Shown piece by piece: positions 44,367-52,957 of a stretch of DNA of 64,000 nt. The translations under genes were made by a program, and so were the position numbers. Location of the stretch: positions 806,001-870,000 of the forward strand of contig NZ_PJCF01000006.1 in assembly GCF_002835935.1 (NCBI RefSeq), read 5' to 3'. This DNA comes from Paraglaciecola sp. MB-3u-78 (lineage in GTDB: Bacteria > Pseudomonadota > Gammaproteobacteria > Enterobacterales > Alteromonadaceae). Numbering within the stretch: the first letter of the stretch is position 1; each line of letters starts with the position of its first letter. Under the pieces are notes generated by a model. It was not told where the DNA came from. It searched no databases and worked only from the letters and a program-made list of their open reading frames with translations.

Positions 44367-44816
44367 ATGCCAACAGACAAAACGAATAAAACACTTGGAT
44401 TATTAGCCCTAGCCGGTTTGACTCCTTACGAGGAGAAAAAAGGCGAAGAGTACATGAACGAAAAGCAAATGGAGCATTTTCGTTTATTATTGAAAGCCTG
44501 GCGCGATCAACTTCGTCAAGAAGTAGACCGTACTGTGCACCACATGCAAGATGAGGCGGCTAATTTCCCTGATCCTGTCGACCGTGCAGCTCAAGAAGAA
44601 GAGTTTAGTCTTGAGTTACGTACTCGCGACAGAGAACGCAAATTAATCAAAAAAATCGAAAAAACGCTTAAACGTATTGATGAAGACGATTTTGGTTTTT
44701 GTGATGAATGTGGAATCGAGATTGGCGTACGTCGTCTGGAAGCAAGACCTACAGCAGATATGTGTATCGATTGCAAAACTATGGCAGAAATCAAAGAAAA
44801 ACAACTTCAGGGCTGA
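44367..44816 (+). CDS. dksA: RNA polymerase-binding transcription factor DksA
   Basis: A 149-residue secondary-channel regulator that works with ppGpp on rRNA and amino acid promoters. The coiled-coil tip [12 protein letters not shown] holds the key Asp/Ala residues. The zinc finger CDECGIEIG...CIDCK is complete with four cysteines. The ATG at 44367 has AGGAG upstream. gluQRS follows after 66 bases, the conserved order. Confidence 0.96.
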   Translation: MPTDKTNKTLGLLALAGLTPYEEKKGEEYMNEKQMEHFRLLLKAWRDQLRQEVDRTVHHMQDEAANFPDPVDRAAQEEEFSLELRTRDRERKLIKKIEKTLKRIDEDDFGFCDECGIEIGVRRLEARPTADMCIDCKTMAEIKEKQLQG

Positions 44817-44827
44817 TCTTGCCTTCT

Positions 44828-44868
44828 ACCCCAAGTCGCTATTAATTCTTTAATCAGTTACTTGGGGT
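44828..44868. terminator. Hairpin between dksA and gluQRS
   Basis: ACCCCAAGT (44828-44836) pairs perfectly with ACTTGGGGT (44860-44868) over a 23-base loop; GATAATTT follows. It could be a weak terminator or a 3'-end-stabilising stem for dksA mRNA. Confidence 0.5.
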
Positions 44869-44882
44869 GATAATTTCGGTTT

Positions 44883-45839
44883 ATGGCTACTGCACTCAAA
44901 TCCCTTCATTTAAAAAACGTGACATCTAACGGTGGCTACGTTGGCCGATTTGCACCATCTCCATCTGGTCAAATGCATTTTGGTTCTTTGGTCACTGCGT
45001 TAGGCAGTTTTTTACAAGCAAAAAGTCAAAATGGACAATGGTTACTAAGAATAGAAGATATTGACCCCCCGCGGGAAGTTGCGGGTGCGAGTGAATCTAT
45101 TCTGCGGTGTCTTGAAGCGCATCATTTATTTTGGGACCATGACGTTGTTTACCAAAGTGACAGAAGCGATTTATATAATGAAAAAATTCAGTACTTAACT
45201 GAGCAAGGTTTCACTTATCATTGTCAGTGTAGCCGTGCTCATTTGGTTAGCCTAAAGTTTGGCCAAGCATGTGTTTGCGCTGACCTAAAACTAAACATTA
45301 AAAGCCTTAACAATGAAAATAGTGCGATAAGATTCAGACATCATAATATTCATCAAGGGTTTTATGATGAGTTGTTAGGCCAAGTCAACTTTCCCAAGTT
45401 TGATATACCTGCACAGTTTGCTATCAAGCGTAAGGATAATCTGTTTGCATATCAGTTGGCTGTGGTGGTTGATGATATTCAGCAAGGGATAACGCAAGTG
45501 GCACGTGGTGCCGATTTATTAGGTGCAACATTGTTTCAACTTGCCCTATATCAAGCTTTTGATCGTCCAGCACCGACGTTTTTACATTTTCCTGTAGTGG
45601 TGACCGAACCAGGTAAAAAACTTAGCAAACAAAATCATGCACGTGAAATAAATACCAAGGATGCCCGTGCTAACCTGATAAATGCACTTGGATTTTTCGG
45701 TATTCTACCCACCAAAGAGTTGCAACGGGGATCAGTACAAAATATATTGAATTGGGCTATCTGTGAATGGGACTTGCGAAAGATACCTGCTAAAACAGAG
45801 TGTATTGACAATAGAATTGGGCACGCAGACAGTATATGA
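44883..45839 (+). CDS. gluQRS: Glutamyl-Q tRNA(Asp) synthetase
   Basis: A 318-residue paralogue of the GluRS catalytic core without an anticodon-binding domain; it attaches glutamate to queuosine in the anticodon of tRNA-Asp. RFAPSPSGQMHFGSLVTALGS holds the HIGH-like motif, KLSKQNHA is the KMSKS-like loop, and CQC...CVC forms the zinc site. The extra 17-residue N-terminus before GGYVGRFAPSPSG is slightly longer than usual. It follows dksA as in most gammaproteobacteria. Confidence 0.94.
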   Translation: MATALKSLHLKNVTSNGGYVGRFAPSPSGQMHFGSLVTALGSFLQAKSQNGQWLLRIEDIDPPREVAGASESILRCLEAHHLFWDHDVVYQSDRSDLYNEKIQYLTEQGFTYHCQCSRAHLVSLKFGQACVCADLKLNIKSLNNENSAIRFRHHNIHQGFYDELLGQVNFPKFDIPAQFAIKRKDNLFAYQLAVVVDDIQQGITQVARGADLLGATLFQLALYQAFDRPAPTFLHFPVVVTEPGKKLSKQNHAREINTKDARANLINALGFFGILPTKELQRGSVQNILNWAICEWDLRKIPAKTECIDNRIGHADSI

Positions 45840-45904
45840 TTAGCGCCGAAATTTTCCGCTTAAATCAGAATGATATAAAAGATAAAAGCACAACAGGTCC
45901 AAAC

Positions 45905-45921
45905 AAGGAGCACAGCATATT
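45905..45921 (+). promoter_or_regulatory. Ribosome-binding site and AUU start codon of pcnB
   Basis: AAGGAG (45905-45910) lies eight bases upstream of ATT 45919-45921. The frame from this ATT gives (M)ISRVIDKVRSAL, aligning with E. coli PcnB (M)FTRVANFCRKVL, which is known to start at AUU. No ATG, GTG or TTG at a suitable distance occurs in this frame. Confidence 0.7.
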
Positions 45922-47298
45922 ATTTCTCGCGTAATTGACAAAGTCAGGAGCGCTCTGCGCACAAAAACCCCAGACAAGTCCGCTACACTCGTTGCGACTG
46001 TCATTCCCCGTGCAGAGCATTCAGTTTCTCGTGATTCAATGAGTGAAAATGCACTTAAAGTGCTTTATCGCCTGCACAATAGCGGTTATCAAGCATATTT
46101 AGTCGGCGGCTGTGTGCGGGATGCATTATTAGGCAAAGAGCCGAAAGATTTCGACGTGACTACTGATGCCACACCAGAACAAATTAAAGGGCTGTTTCGA
46201 AATTGCCGATTAATTGGACGTAGATTTAGGTTAGCGCATATTGTTTTTGGCCGAGAAGTTATCGAAGTCGCTACTTTTCGTGGTCATCATGAAAATAATG
46301 ATGAAGGCGAGACTAAAGTCAGTAAACAAAGCGACCACGGTCAATTACTACGGGACAACGTATTTGGTAGCATTGAAGAAGACGCACAACGCAGAGATTT
46401 CACCATCAACGCTATGTATTACAATATCGCCGATTATTCGATCAGCGATTTTGCAGGCGGCATGCAAGCGATCAAAAATAAAGAAATTACACTCATAGGC
46501 GATCCTGAAACCCGTTATCGTGAAGATCCGGTTAGAATGCTACGAGCTGTGAGGTTTGCTGCCAAGCTTGATATGCATATCAGCCCTCAGAGTGGTGAAC
46601 CGATTAAACGTTTGGCGCCATTAATGGCAAACATTCCACCTGCCAGATTATTTGAAGAAATACTTAAGTTATTGTTATCGGGGCAGGGTTTAGCTACCTA
46701 TAAACTATTGTCAGAATTTCATTTATTTGAACCGCTGTTTCCGCAACTAGCACCTTTATTGTTGCAACCAGGAAGTCGCGAGAATCAATTTGTAGAGCAA
46801 GTGCTAACTAACACTGATAATCGTATTAATACAGGGCAAAGAGTGACGCCTGCGTTTATTTTTGCTGCATTTATGTGGTATCCATTAGAAGAGCGTTGTC
46901 AACAGTTAATGGTTGAAGGTGGATTGAATCATTTTGACGCATTTAATCTTGCGCTAAATGATGTTATGCATCGCCAAATTCAACGGATTATGATCCCAAA
47001 ACGTTTTAGCACGCCTATCCGGGAAATTTGGCAGTTACAAAATCGTTTACCTAAGCGTTATGGTCGCAGAGCATATCAAATGCTTGAGCATCCAAAATTT
47101 AGAGCCGCCTATGACTTTTTATTACTGCGTGGTCAGATCGAAGGGGGCGATTTATTGGAACTTGCTGAATGGTGGACTGACTTCCAAGAGGCAGACGAAG
47201 AGCAACGTAAGACAATGTTAGAAGTTCTACGTGAAAAGGAAGGTGCCCCTGCCAGACGCCCAAGACGTAATCGTAAGAAACCTAAACCCAAAGTATGA
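45919..47298 (+). CDS. pcnB: Poly(A) polymerase I
   Basis: A 459-residue nucleotidyltransferase that adds A-tails to RNA 3' ends and marks them for decay. The head has LVGGCVRDALLGKEPKDFDVTT (catalytic Asp pair), RRFRLAHIVFGREVIEVATFRG and RRDFTINAMYYN; the neck region has EDPVRMLRAVRFAAKL. A basic tail ends RRPRRNRKKPKPKV. The first ATG in frame is at 46039, but about 40 upstream codons match the E. coli N-terminus (PDKSATLVATVIPRAEHSVSR against TVIPREQHAISR). AUU 45919 is therefore the likely start. It overlaps folK by 4 bases (ATGA). Confidence 0.92.
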   Translation: MISRVIDKVRSALRTKTPDKSATLVATVIPRAEHSVSRDSMSENALKVLYRLHNSGYQAYLVGGCVRDALLGKEPKDFDVTTDATPEQIKGLFRNCRLIGRRFRLAHIVFGREVIEVATFRGHHENNDEGETKVSKQSDHGQLLRDNVFGSIEEDAQRRDFTINAMYYNIADYSISDFAGGMQAIKNKEITLIGDPETRYREDPVRMLRAVRFAAKLDMHISPQSGEPIKRLAPLMANIPPARLFEEILKLLLSGQGLATYKLLSEFHLFEPLFPQLAPLLLQPGSRENQFVEQVLTNTDNRINTGQRVTPAFIFAAFMWYPLEERCQQLMVEGGLNHFDAFNLALNDVMHRQIQRIMIPKRFSTPIREIWQLQNRLPKRYGRRAYQMLEHPKFRAAYDFLLLRGQIEGGDLLELAEWWTDFQEADEEQRKTMLEVLREKEGAPARRPRRNRKKPKPKV

Positions 47299-47792
47299 TT
47301 CAGGTTTATATTGGCTTAGGCAGTAATCTAGGGTTGCCTGAAAAGCAAATACAGGCCGCTTGCAGTCGCTTAGCAACATTAGCTGACACTGTGTTGATTA
47401 AGTGTTCAAGCCTGTATAAAAGCCAACCCATGGGTCCACAAGATCAACCCGATTATGTGAATGCTGTGGCACTGATTGAAACCGCACTTTCGCCAGACAC
47501 CCTATTGCAGCAGACGCAATTGATAGAAAGTCAACAAGGTCGAATACGCAAGGCTAATCGTTGGGGGCCTAGAACCCTAGATTTGGATCTGCTGTTGTTT
47601 GGTCAACAGCAGATTGATAACGAACACCTAAGGGTTCCGCACGCTGGTATGCAACAAAGAGAGTTTGTACTTTACCCGCTGTTCGAAATCGCCCCCGATT
47701 TGATTTTACCCTGTGGTGAGAAATTAGCCGATCTTGTAATGGCATGTCCGATAAATGGGTTACAAAAAATGGCACACTCGGTACTCATTTAG
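47295..47792 (+). CDS. folK: 2-amino-4-hydroxy-6-hydroxymethyldihydropteridine pyrophosphokinase
   Basis: A 165-residue folate-pathway enzyme that transfers pyrophosphate from ATP to the pterin. It shows YIGLGSNLGLPEKQI, YKSQPMGPQDQPDYVNAV and the signature RWGPRTLDLDLLLFG with the metal-binding Asp pair, then LRVPHAGMQQREFVLYPL. The ATG overlaps the pcnB stop, so it is translationally coupled. Confidence 0.96.
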   Translation: MIQVYIGLGSNLGLPEKQIQAACSRLATLADTVLIKCSSLYKSQPMGPQDQPDYVNAVALIETALSPDTLLQQTQLIESQQGRIRKANRWGPRTLDLDLLLFGQQQIDNEHLRVPHAGMQQREFVLYPLFEIAPDLILPCGEKLADLVMACPINGLQKMAHSVLI

Positions 47793-47845
47793 AAATTCAG
47801 AAAAAAATCCGAATAGTGCGTTAACCTTTGGTACTGTACTTAAGT

Positions 47846-47909
47846 AGTAAATAGAATTAGCAGTAAATAGTTTTAGCAGCAAATAGAATTAGCAGTAAAT
47901 AGTATTTTT
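47846..47909. repeat. Four tandem copies of a 16-bp unit
   Basis: The unit AGTAAATAGAATTAGC occurs at 47846, 47862, 47878 and 47894, with one to three changes in copies 2-3 and the last copy degenerate at its end. It lies 31 bases before the panB start and separates folK from panB. Confidence 0.85.
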
Positions 47910-47939
47910 GTATGACATCAAAAAATTGGAGCAAATCTA

Positions 47940-48734
47940 ATGAAAAAAGTAACGACTTCAAGCTTGCTAAAAATGAAGCAAGAGAATACTAAAATCACTG
48001 CTTTGACCGCATACGATGCAAGTTTTGCAAAATTGTTTGATGAACAAGGCATCGATGTTTTGTTGATTGGCGACTCACTTGGCATGGTGCTAAAAGGTGA
48101 TGACGATACATTAAGCGTTAGCCTTGAAGAAATTGCTTATCATACTCGCTCTGTAAAAAAGGGTGTTGCAAGAGCTTTTGTCGTGGCAGACATGCCTTTT
48201 ATGTCCTATTCAACCCCAGAACAAACCTTTTTAAGTGCTGCCCATCTAATGCGTGCAGGGGCAAGTATGGTGAAGGTAGAAGGTGGTAGTTGGTTATTGG
48301 ATACCATTAAAGGCTTGAACGAACGCAGTGTACCAGTGTGTGGTCATTTAGGTCTAACACCACAGTCAGTGCATGTATTTGGAGGATTTAAAGTGCAGGG
48401 TCGCGATGACCGACAAGCTGAAAATATCCTTGAGCAGGCCAAAGAATTAGAACAAGCAGGTATACAGTTATTAGTTCTGGAGTGCATTCCAACAGACTTA
48501 GCTGCCAAAATATCCCAAAACCTGAGTATTCCAGTTATTGGTATTGGGGCTGGGGCGCAAACAGATGGGCAAATCTTAGTGATGCACGATATGTTTGGTA
48601 TCAGCGCAAACTATATGCCTAAATTTTCCAAGAATTATTTGCAGCAAACTAATAATATGCGTGAGGCTGTGAGCCAGTATATTCAAGAAGTGCGAGATGG
48701 GAGTTTCCCCTCAGATGAGCACAGTTTTAATTAG
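47940..48734 (+). CDS. panB: 3-methyl-2-oxobutanoate hydroxymethyltransferase
   Basis: A 264-residue TIM-barrel enzyme that makes ketopantoate from 2-oxoisovalerate and methylene-tetrahydrofolate. Motifs are [63 protein letters not shown] and [15 protein letters not shown]. The ATG at 47940 has TTGGAG upstream. panC follows after 59 bases. Confidence 0.96.
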   Translation: MKKVTTSSLLKMKQENTKITALTAYDASFAKLFDEQGIDVLLIGDSLGMVLKGDDDTLSVSLEEIAYHTRSVKKGVARAFVVADMPFMSYSTPEQTFLSAAHLMRAGASMVKVEGGSWLLDTIKGLNERSVPVCGHLGLTPQSVHVFGGFKVQGRDDRQAENILEQAKELEQAGIQLLVLECIPTDLAAKISQNLSIPVIGIGAGAQTDGQILVMHDMFGISANYMPKFSKNYLQQTNNMREAVSQYIQEVRDGSFPSDEHSFN

Positions 48735-48793
48735 TGCCCGCTCATATTCTTTCAGTGTTTACTAACAACTCATTATTAAAGTAATTAAGTACT

Positions 48794-49642
48794 ATGCAAC
48801 TTATCAGTGACATTTTAGATCTACGTGAAATCAGACGTACTTGGCAAATCAGTGCCAAGGTGATTGCATTTGTTCCTACTATGGGAAACTTGCATCAAGG
48901 CCATTTAAACCTTGTACGTGAAGCCAAGAAACAAGCAGATATTGTGGTGGTGTCTATCTTTGTCAATCCAATGCAATTTGGTCCTGATGAAGATTTAGAT
49001 GCTTACCCTAGAACGTTACAAAACGATAGCCGTTTATTGGAAGAATTAGGTGTCGATGTGCTATTTATGCCTAAAGCCACCGATATATATGCCAGAGGGT
49101 TAGAGCAACAAACTTTTGTTGAAGTACCTGGTTTATCTTATATGATTTGTGGTGCCAGTCGCCCAGGACATTTCCGTGGTGTGGCCACCATAGTGTGTAA
49201 GTTGTTTAATATGGTGCAACCTAATTTGGCCTTTTTTGGTGAAAAAGATTTTCAGCAATTACAGGTGATCAAGGCGATGGTAACCGACCTATCAATGAAC
49301 CTAAAAGTGTTTGGCATGGCGACGACCAGAGATAATGACGGTTTGGCGATGAGTTCAAGGAATCAGTATTTAAGCGATATAGAGCGTAAGTTAGCGCCTA
49401 CTCTCTATAAAAAAATGCAACAATTAGCCACTGAGATTCAATTGGGTCGTAGGGATTTTTCAAACCTAACCCAAGAATACAAATTACAATTAGCTGAGCT
49501 AGGGTTTAGTCCTGACTATCTTGAAATCCGTAATGTAGAAAACTTGTTGCAGCCGGGTCATGAAGACCATTATTTGGTGCTATTAGCCGCGGCATTTTTA
49601 GGAAAAACCCGTTTGATTGATAATTTGCAGATTAGGTTGTAA
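48794..49642 (+). CDS. panC: Pantothenate synthetase
   Basis: A 282-residue ligase that joins pantoate and beta-alanine using ATP. Motifs are [20 protein letters not shown] (HxGH), [49 protein letters not shown] and MSSRNQYL. It needs beta-alanine, which the convergent panP gene could supply. A terminator follows at 49758. Confidence 0.96.
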   Translation: MQLISDILDLREIRRTWQISAKVIAFVPTMGNLHQGHLNLVREAKKQADIVVVSIFVNPMQFGPDEDLDAYPRTLQNDSRLLEELGVDVLFMPKATDIYARGLEQQTFVEVPGLSYMICGASRPGHFRGVATIVCKLFNMVQPNLAFFGEKDFQQLQVIKAMVTDLSMNLKVFGMATTRDNDGLAMSSRNQYLSDIERKLAPTLYKKMQQLATEIQLGRRDFSNLTQEYKLQLAELGFSPDYLEIRNVENLLQPGHEDHYLVLLAAAFLGKTRLIDNLQIRL

Positions 49643-49757
49643 AAAAAATTGAAATTCATACCCATGCCACCTCAAAATGGTGGATGCAGCGGGACTTTAA
49701 GGGGTAAGGTAAGAGGGCTATGTGCAGACGCCCGGGGTTTAAAAGAAAGGGTTATAG

Positions 49758-49782
49758 GCAAGCTAACCTAGCTTGCTTTTTT
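49758..49782 (+). terminator. Rho-independent terminator of panBC, inside the panP 3' end
   Basis: GCAAGCTA (49758-49765), ACC, TAGCTTGC (49769-49776) and TTTTTT (49777-49782) make a perfect 8-bp stem with a clean U-run on the plus strand. The hairpin includes the panP stop codon and its last codons. Confidence 0.85.
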
Positions 49783-51387
49783 ATGTTTCATACAAAGTTT
49801 TTTCCAAACTTTAGTATTACTGGCAATGGCAATTTGTTCATCCAGTATATTTTGTAAGTCTGTTTCTGTGGTTAACGGATTAGCCAATACTACTCTGAAT
49901 ACTGTAATCGCTTGGCCTGGATATGTTTCAGTTGTTAACCTGGTGCGCGAGACAAATGACTTACCTGCCTCTCTTTGTTGTTTTTGTACACTTACGGTCA
50001 GATTATCCAATTCCATATTTAACGCATGACCAATTTTCGGTTGCATTTTCATTTTTGTTTGAACATCTTCAGGATTCACTCTGTAGGTCAACAGAGATAA
50101 AGTGGGAGCCGTGATAAGTTCAAAGTCTGGGTGTGACTGGATCATTCTGGCAAAGATTTTGGCTTTTTCTATACTTTGGTTAATGAGCAGTTCATAACCT
50201 TGGCGGCCAAATATATGCAAAGAGGCATATACCATCATAGCCATGCCATTGCGCGAACCTTCTAATGTGGTAGCACCTAAATCTTTGGATCCTGCACGAA
50301 GAATGTATTGGGCATGATGGCGTACTGCGTTACTGTCATTGGGGTTTTTGAATAGCACCATGCCAGCGCCCATTGGTACATACATCTGCTTATGGGCATC
50401 CATGGTCACAGAGTCTGCTTTCTCAATTCCTTTAAGCAAACCTCTATGGTCGTGAGAAAACAAGGTTGCTCCACCCCAAGCTGCATCCACATGAAAGTGG
50501 CAACCTAGTTCTTTTGCTACATCGGCTAGCTCGTCCAGGGGATCAATATGTCCTGTTTCAGTTGTTCCTGCGATACCCACTATAGCTAATATCTTGTTAC
50601 CATCTTCTTGAAATTGTTTGCCCACAGCTAAAGCTTTTTCAGCAGATAAACGTTGTGAAGGGCAGTCGATGGTAATCATTTGTTGTCGGCCTAAACCTAA
50701 TATATCAACTGTTTTAGATAACGAATAGTGGCCGCGTTTCGATGAAATAATGCCCATTTTTTTATAGCCATAATGCATCATTCCTGCTGCCATACCTTCC
50801 TGAGCCACACCTTTAAATTGAGTTGCGGCAGGTAGGGCTTTATTTCTTGCTACCCATAAAGCCGTGATGTTGGCAATTGTCCCACCAGAACAAAAGGCCC
50901 CTAAAGCATGGTTCGCGCTGTGTAAGTAGGTATGGTAAAAATCCCCAGACTGCTTATAAACCAATTCGTGCATCATGCCGAGCATTTGACGCTCAAGTGG
51001 AGTGAAGGCTTTAGATGTCTCGATTTTCACTAAGTTTTGGTTTAATCCCACCAATAGTTTTGCCAAAGGTAGATGAAAATACGGCAGTGCTGAGGTCATA
51101 TGACCAATAAAACTGGGGGAATAGGTATTAACAGAGTTAGCGACTAACTTATCTAAGAGGTCTTCAGCATGTTTCGACACGAACTCAGGAGACTCAGGTA
51201 CCGAATACTCAGCGAAACTTTTTTCAATTTGTGCCAGAGAGTTCACCTTAGTCACAACATGTTGTGACAGAAAATCTGACAAATTATCAGACAGGTGTTG
51301 TTCAATCTGTGCAAGTTTAGAATCTTTGCCTTCAGGCATAGTAAATACCTTGTACAAATGTTCTAAACTAACCTCAGCTCCGCCCAC
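49768..51387 (-). CDS. panP: Pyridoxal-dependent aspartate 1-decarboxylase PanP
   Basis: A 539-residue PLP decarboxylase of the glutamate/aspartate decarboxylase superfamily. PanP proteins make beta-alanine from aspartate and replace pyruvoyl PanD in Vibrio and relatives. The PLP lysine is in TMDAHKQMYVPMGAG; HVDAAWGGATLF, FCSGGTIANITALWVARN and FIGHMTSALPYF are also seen. A GTG at 51387 with TAGGG eight bases upstream is the best start (MGGAEVSLEHLYKVFTMPEG). The frame is open to 51573 but the added part has no family match and would overlap the EAL gene. Convergence with panBC supports the aspartate function over other decarboxylases. Confidence 0.9.
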   Translation of the reverse strand: MGGAEVSLEHLYKVFTMPEGKDSKLAQIEQHLSDNLSDFLSQHVVTKVNSLAQIEKSFAEYSVPESPEFVSKHAEDLLDKLVANSVNTYSPSFIGHMTSALPYFHLPLAKLLVGLNQNLVKIETSKAFTPLERQMLGMMHELVYKQSGDFYHTYLHSANHALGAFCSGGTIANITALWVARNKALPAATQFKGVAQEGMAAGMMHYGYKKMGIISSKRGHYSLSKTVDILGLGRQQMITIDCPSQRLSAEKALAVGKQFQEDGNKILAIVGIAGTTETGHIDPLDELADVAKELGCHFHVDAAWGGATLFSHDHRGLLKGIEKADSVTMDAHKQMYVPMGAGMVLFKNPNDSNAVRHHAQYILRAGSKDLGATTLEGSRNGMAMMVYASLHIFGRQGYELLINQSIEKAKIFARMIQSHPDFELITAPTLSLLTYRVNPEDVQTKMKMQPKIGHALNMELDNLTVSVQKQQREAGKSFVSRTRLTTETYPGQAITVFRVVLANPLTTETDLQNILDEQIAIASNTKVWKKLCMKHKKAS

Positions 51388-51567
51388 TATTGTAACCCTA
51401 TCTGAAAACGTTCGACTGGCGCATTTTACCTTAATTTTTGCTATACACAATAGGTGCTTACATCTCCCAACTAAAGAGTAAATAAAATCAGTAATGGGTA
51501 ATAATCTGGTAATTGCTAAATTGTTGTTATATTGTCCAAATACACGACATAAGAAGTATGCCTTTGT

Positions 51568-52281
51568 ATGCAAGTTACTGAAGTAACCGATAGTTTTAAC
51601 TTAGATAACGTAGTGCCCTTTTTTCAACCCATCATGGATTTAAAGAATAACGCAGTTTGGAGTTATGAATGTCTAGCGCGACTTTTAACCTTTGATCAAA
51701 ATAGTTTTTTACCTAAAGAATTTTTGTTTTTGGTTGAAAGGCAGCAATCAGTAGCTCAGTTGACCCAAACCGTGTTTAGTCGTAGTGCCCGATATTTTAG
51801 AGATATCAACATGGCTTGGAACATCAATTTGAGTTTATCGGATATGACTGACTCAAACACCCTCAAATTTCTTCAATCTCAACTTGAGGATTATCCCAAT
51901 CCCAAACGGATTTCTATTGAAATAACGGCACAAAACGCACTAGTTGATAGTGTCAAATTCAGTCAGTTTTCCAAAATTTGTGGTGCCTTGGGTATCAATA
52001 TTGTAATAGACAATTTCGATACCCAAGAGTGGGATTTGCAGGCAATACTCGCATTACCCATATCTGCAATAAAGGTATCCGCTACTTTATTTGATAAGGC
52101 AACAAGTGATGCAGCAACCCAAGATTTTGTAAAAGGCCTCATCAGTGCTGCTGCTAACAATAAGGTCGTGGTAATAGCTGAACGAATTGAAAACCAAGAA
52201 ACATTAAAGGTTGTCAAGCAACTGGGTATTAAATACGCTCAGGGCTTTTATTTTAGCCAACCTAAGGCAAAAGCAGAGTAA
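51568..52281 (+). CDS. Stand-alone EAL domain protein, partly degenerate
   Basis: A 237-residue protein that is almost wholly an EAL domain (c-di-GMP phosphodiesterase family), with no GGDEF or membrane part. The ExLxR motif is ECLAR (E34), N87 lies in NINLS and E118 in IEIT; K169 and E205 are kept. The DDFGT metal loop reads D148-N149-F-D-T, so the second Asp is lost, and the EGVE-type loop is ERIE. It could be an active enzyme with lower rate, a c-di-GMP binder or a protein-interaction domain. The ATG at 51568 has a weak ribosome-binding site. Confidence 0.85.
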   Translation: MQVTEVTDSFNLDNVVPFFQPIMDLKNNAVWSYECLARLLTFDQNSFLPKEFLFLVERQQSVAQLTQTVFSRSARYFRDINMAWNINLSLSDMTDSNTLKFLQSQLEDYPNPKRISIEITAQNALVDSVKFSQFSKICGALGINIVIDNFDTQEWDLQAILALPISAIKVSATLFDKATSDAATQDFVKGLISAAANNKVVVIAERIENQETLKVVKQLGIKYAQGFYFSQPKAKAE

Positions 52282-52300
52282 ATTTTTCTTATTTATCTTG

Positions 52301-52957
52301 TTATAACTTTGCCAACAGTTGCCAGCTATTTTGTCCGCTTTGCCAGTACTTCCGTTCGAAAGGGGTGATTGCTGTATCACTCGCAAATACACCAATTTGG
52401 TTACTGACATTGGCAATAGCTAAAGCCGCAGAAAACTCTTGTATATATAACTGCCAATTACTTCTGACTTCAAGTACTCCACCCAATTTCAACATGTCCT
52501 TTAATGCCGATGAGGCATACCACCGGCGCTGCAGATGTGCCGATTTTGGGTAGGGGTTGGGATACAGTAAATAGTGTTTAGTTAATTTTTTATCAGATAG
52601 AACGAGTAATCTTAAAAAATCACTGAGATCTGCCCGTAACACTAGGTAGTTTTCTAAAGTGCTTGCGTAAGCTTGGTGTTTGTCTGTGCGTAAAGCGGAT
52701 TTATCAATACCTATTACTCGAGCATTTGGATGCGCCTGGGCAATATTCACGGTGCTTTCACCTACACCACAACAAGAGTCTAATATAAGATCTCCCTGCC
52801 AACCTCCGAGCCAAGTAATGGCATCTTGAAAGGCTTGTTGAGTGTGGACTGATAGTGGCTTTTGACTTGCACAGGCGAGTTGGCGAGTCACAACCTTGTG
52901 CAAATTCTGATGAATACCCGTTTGATTGGTACTGATAGTGCGTGATTGTTGTTGCAT
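52301..52957 (-). CDS. TrmB-like SAM-dependent methyltransferase
   Basis: A 218-residue class I methyltransferase resembling tRNA (guanine-N7)-methyltransferase TrmB. The SAM loop is LILDSCCGVGESTVNIA; after it come VIGIDKSALR and the TrmB-like YPNPYPKSAHLQRRWYAS (PDPWPKxRHxKRR in TrmB). These motifs are diverged, so it may be a paralogue with another RNA target rather than TrmB itself. The start overlaps the stop of the ABC permease gene by one base, suggesting an operon. Confidence 0.75.
   Translation of the reverse strand: MQQQSRTISTNQTGIHQNLHKVVTRQLACASQKPLSVHTQQAFQDAITWLGGWQGDLILDSCCGVGESTVNIAQAHPNARVIGIDKSALRTDKHQAYASTLENYLVLRADLSDFLRLLVLSDKKLTKHYLLYPNPYPKSAHLQRRWYASSALKDMLKLGGVLEVRSNWQLYIQEFSAALAIANVSNQIGVFASDTAITPFERKYWQSGQNSWQLLAKL

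Noticed and set aside
47846-47909. Possible CRISPR array
   Set aside because: The units are directly abutting 16-mers without spacers, and no cas gene is present; it is a simple tandem repeat.
51388-51573. N-terminal extension of panP
   Set aside because: The extension is Cys/hydrophobic-rich, unlike PanP, and overlaps the EAL gene start; GTG 51387 with a good ribosome-binding site is preferred.
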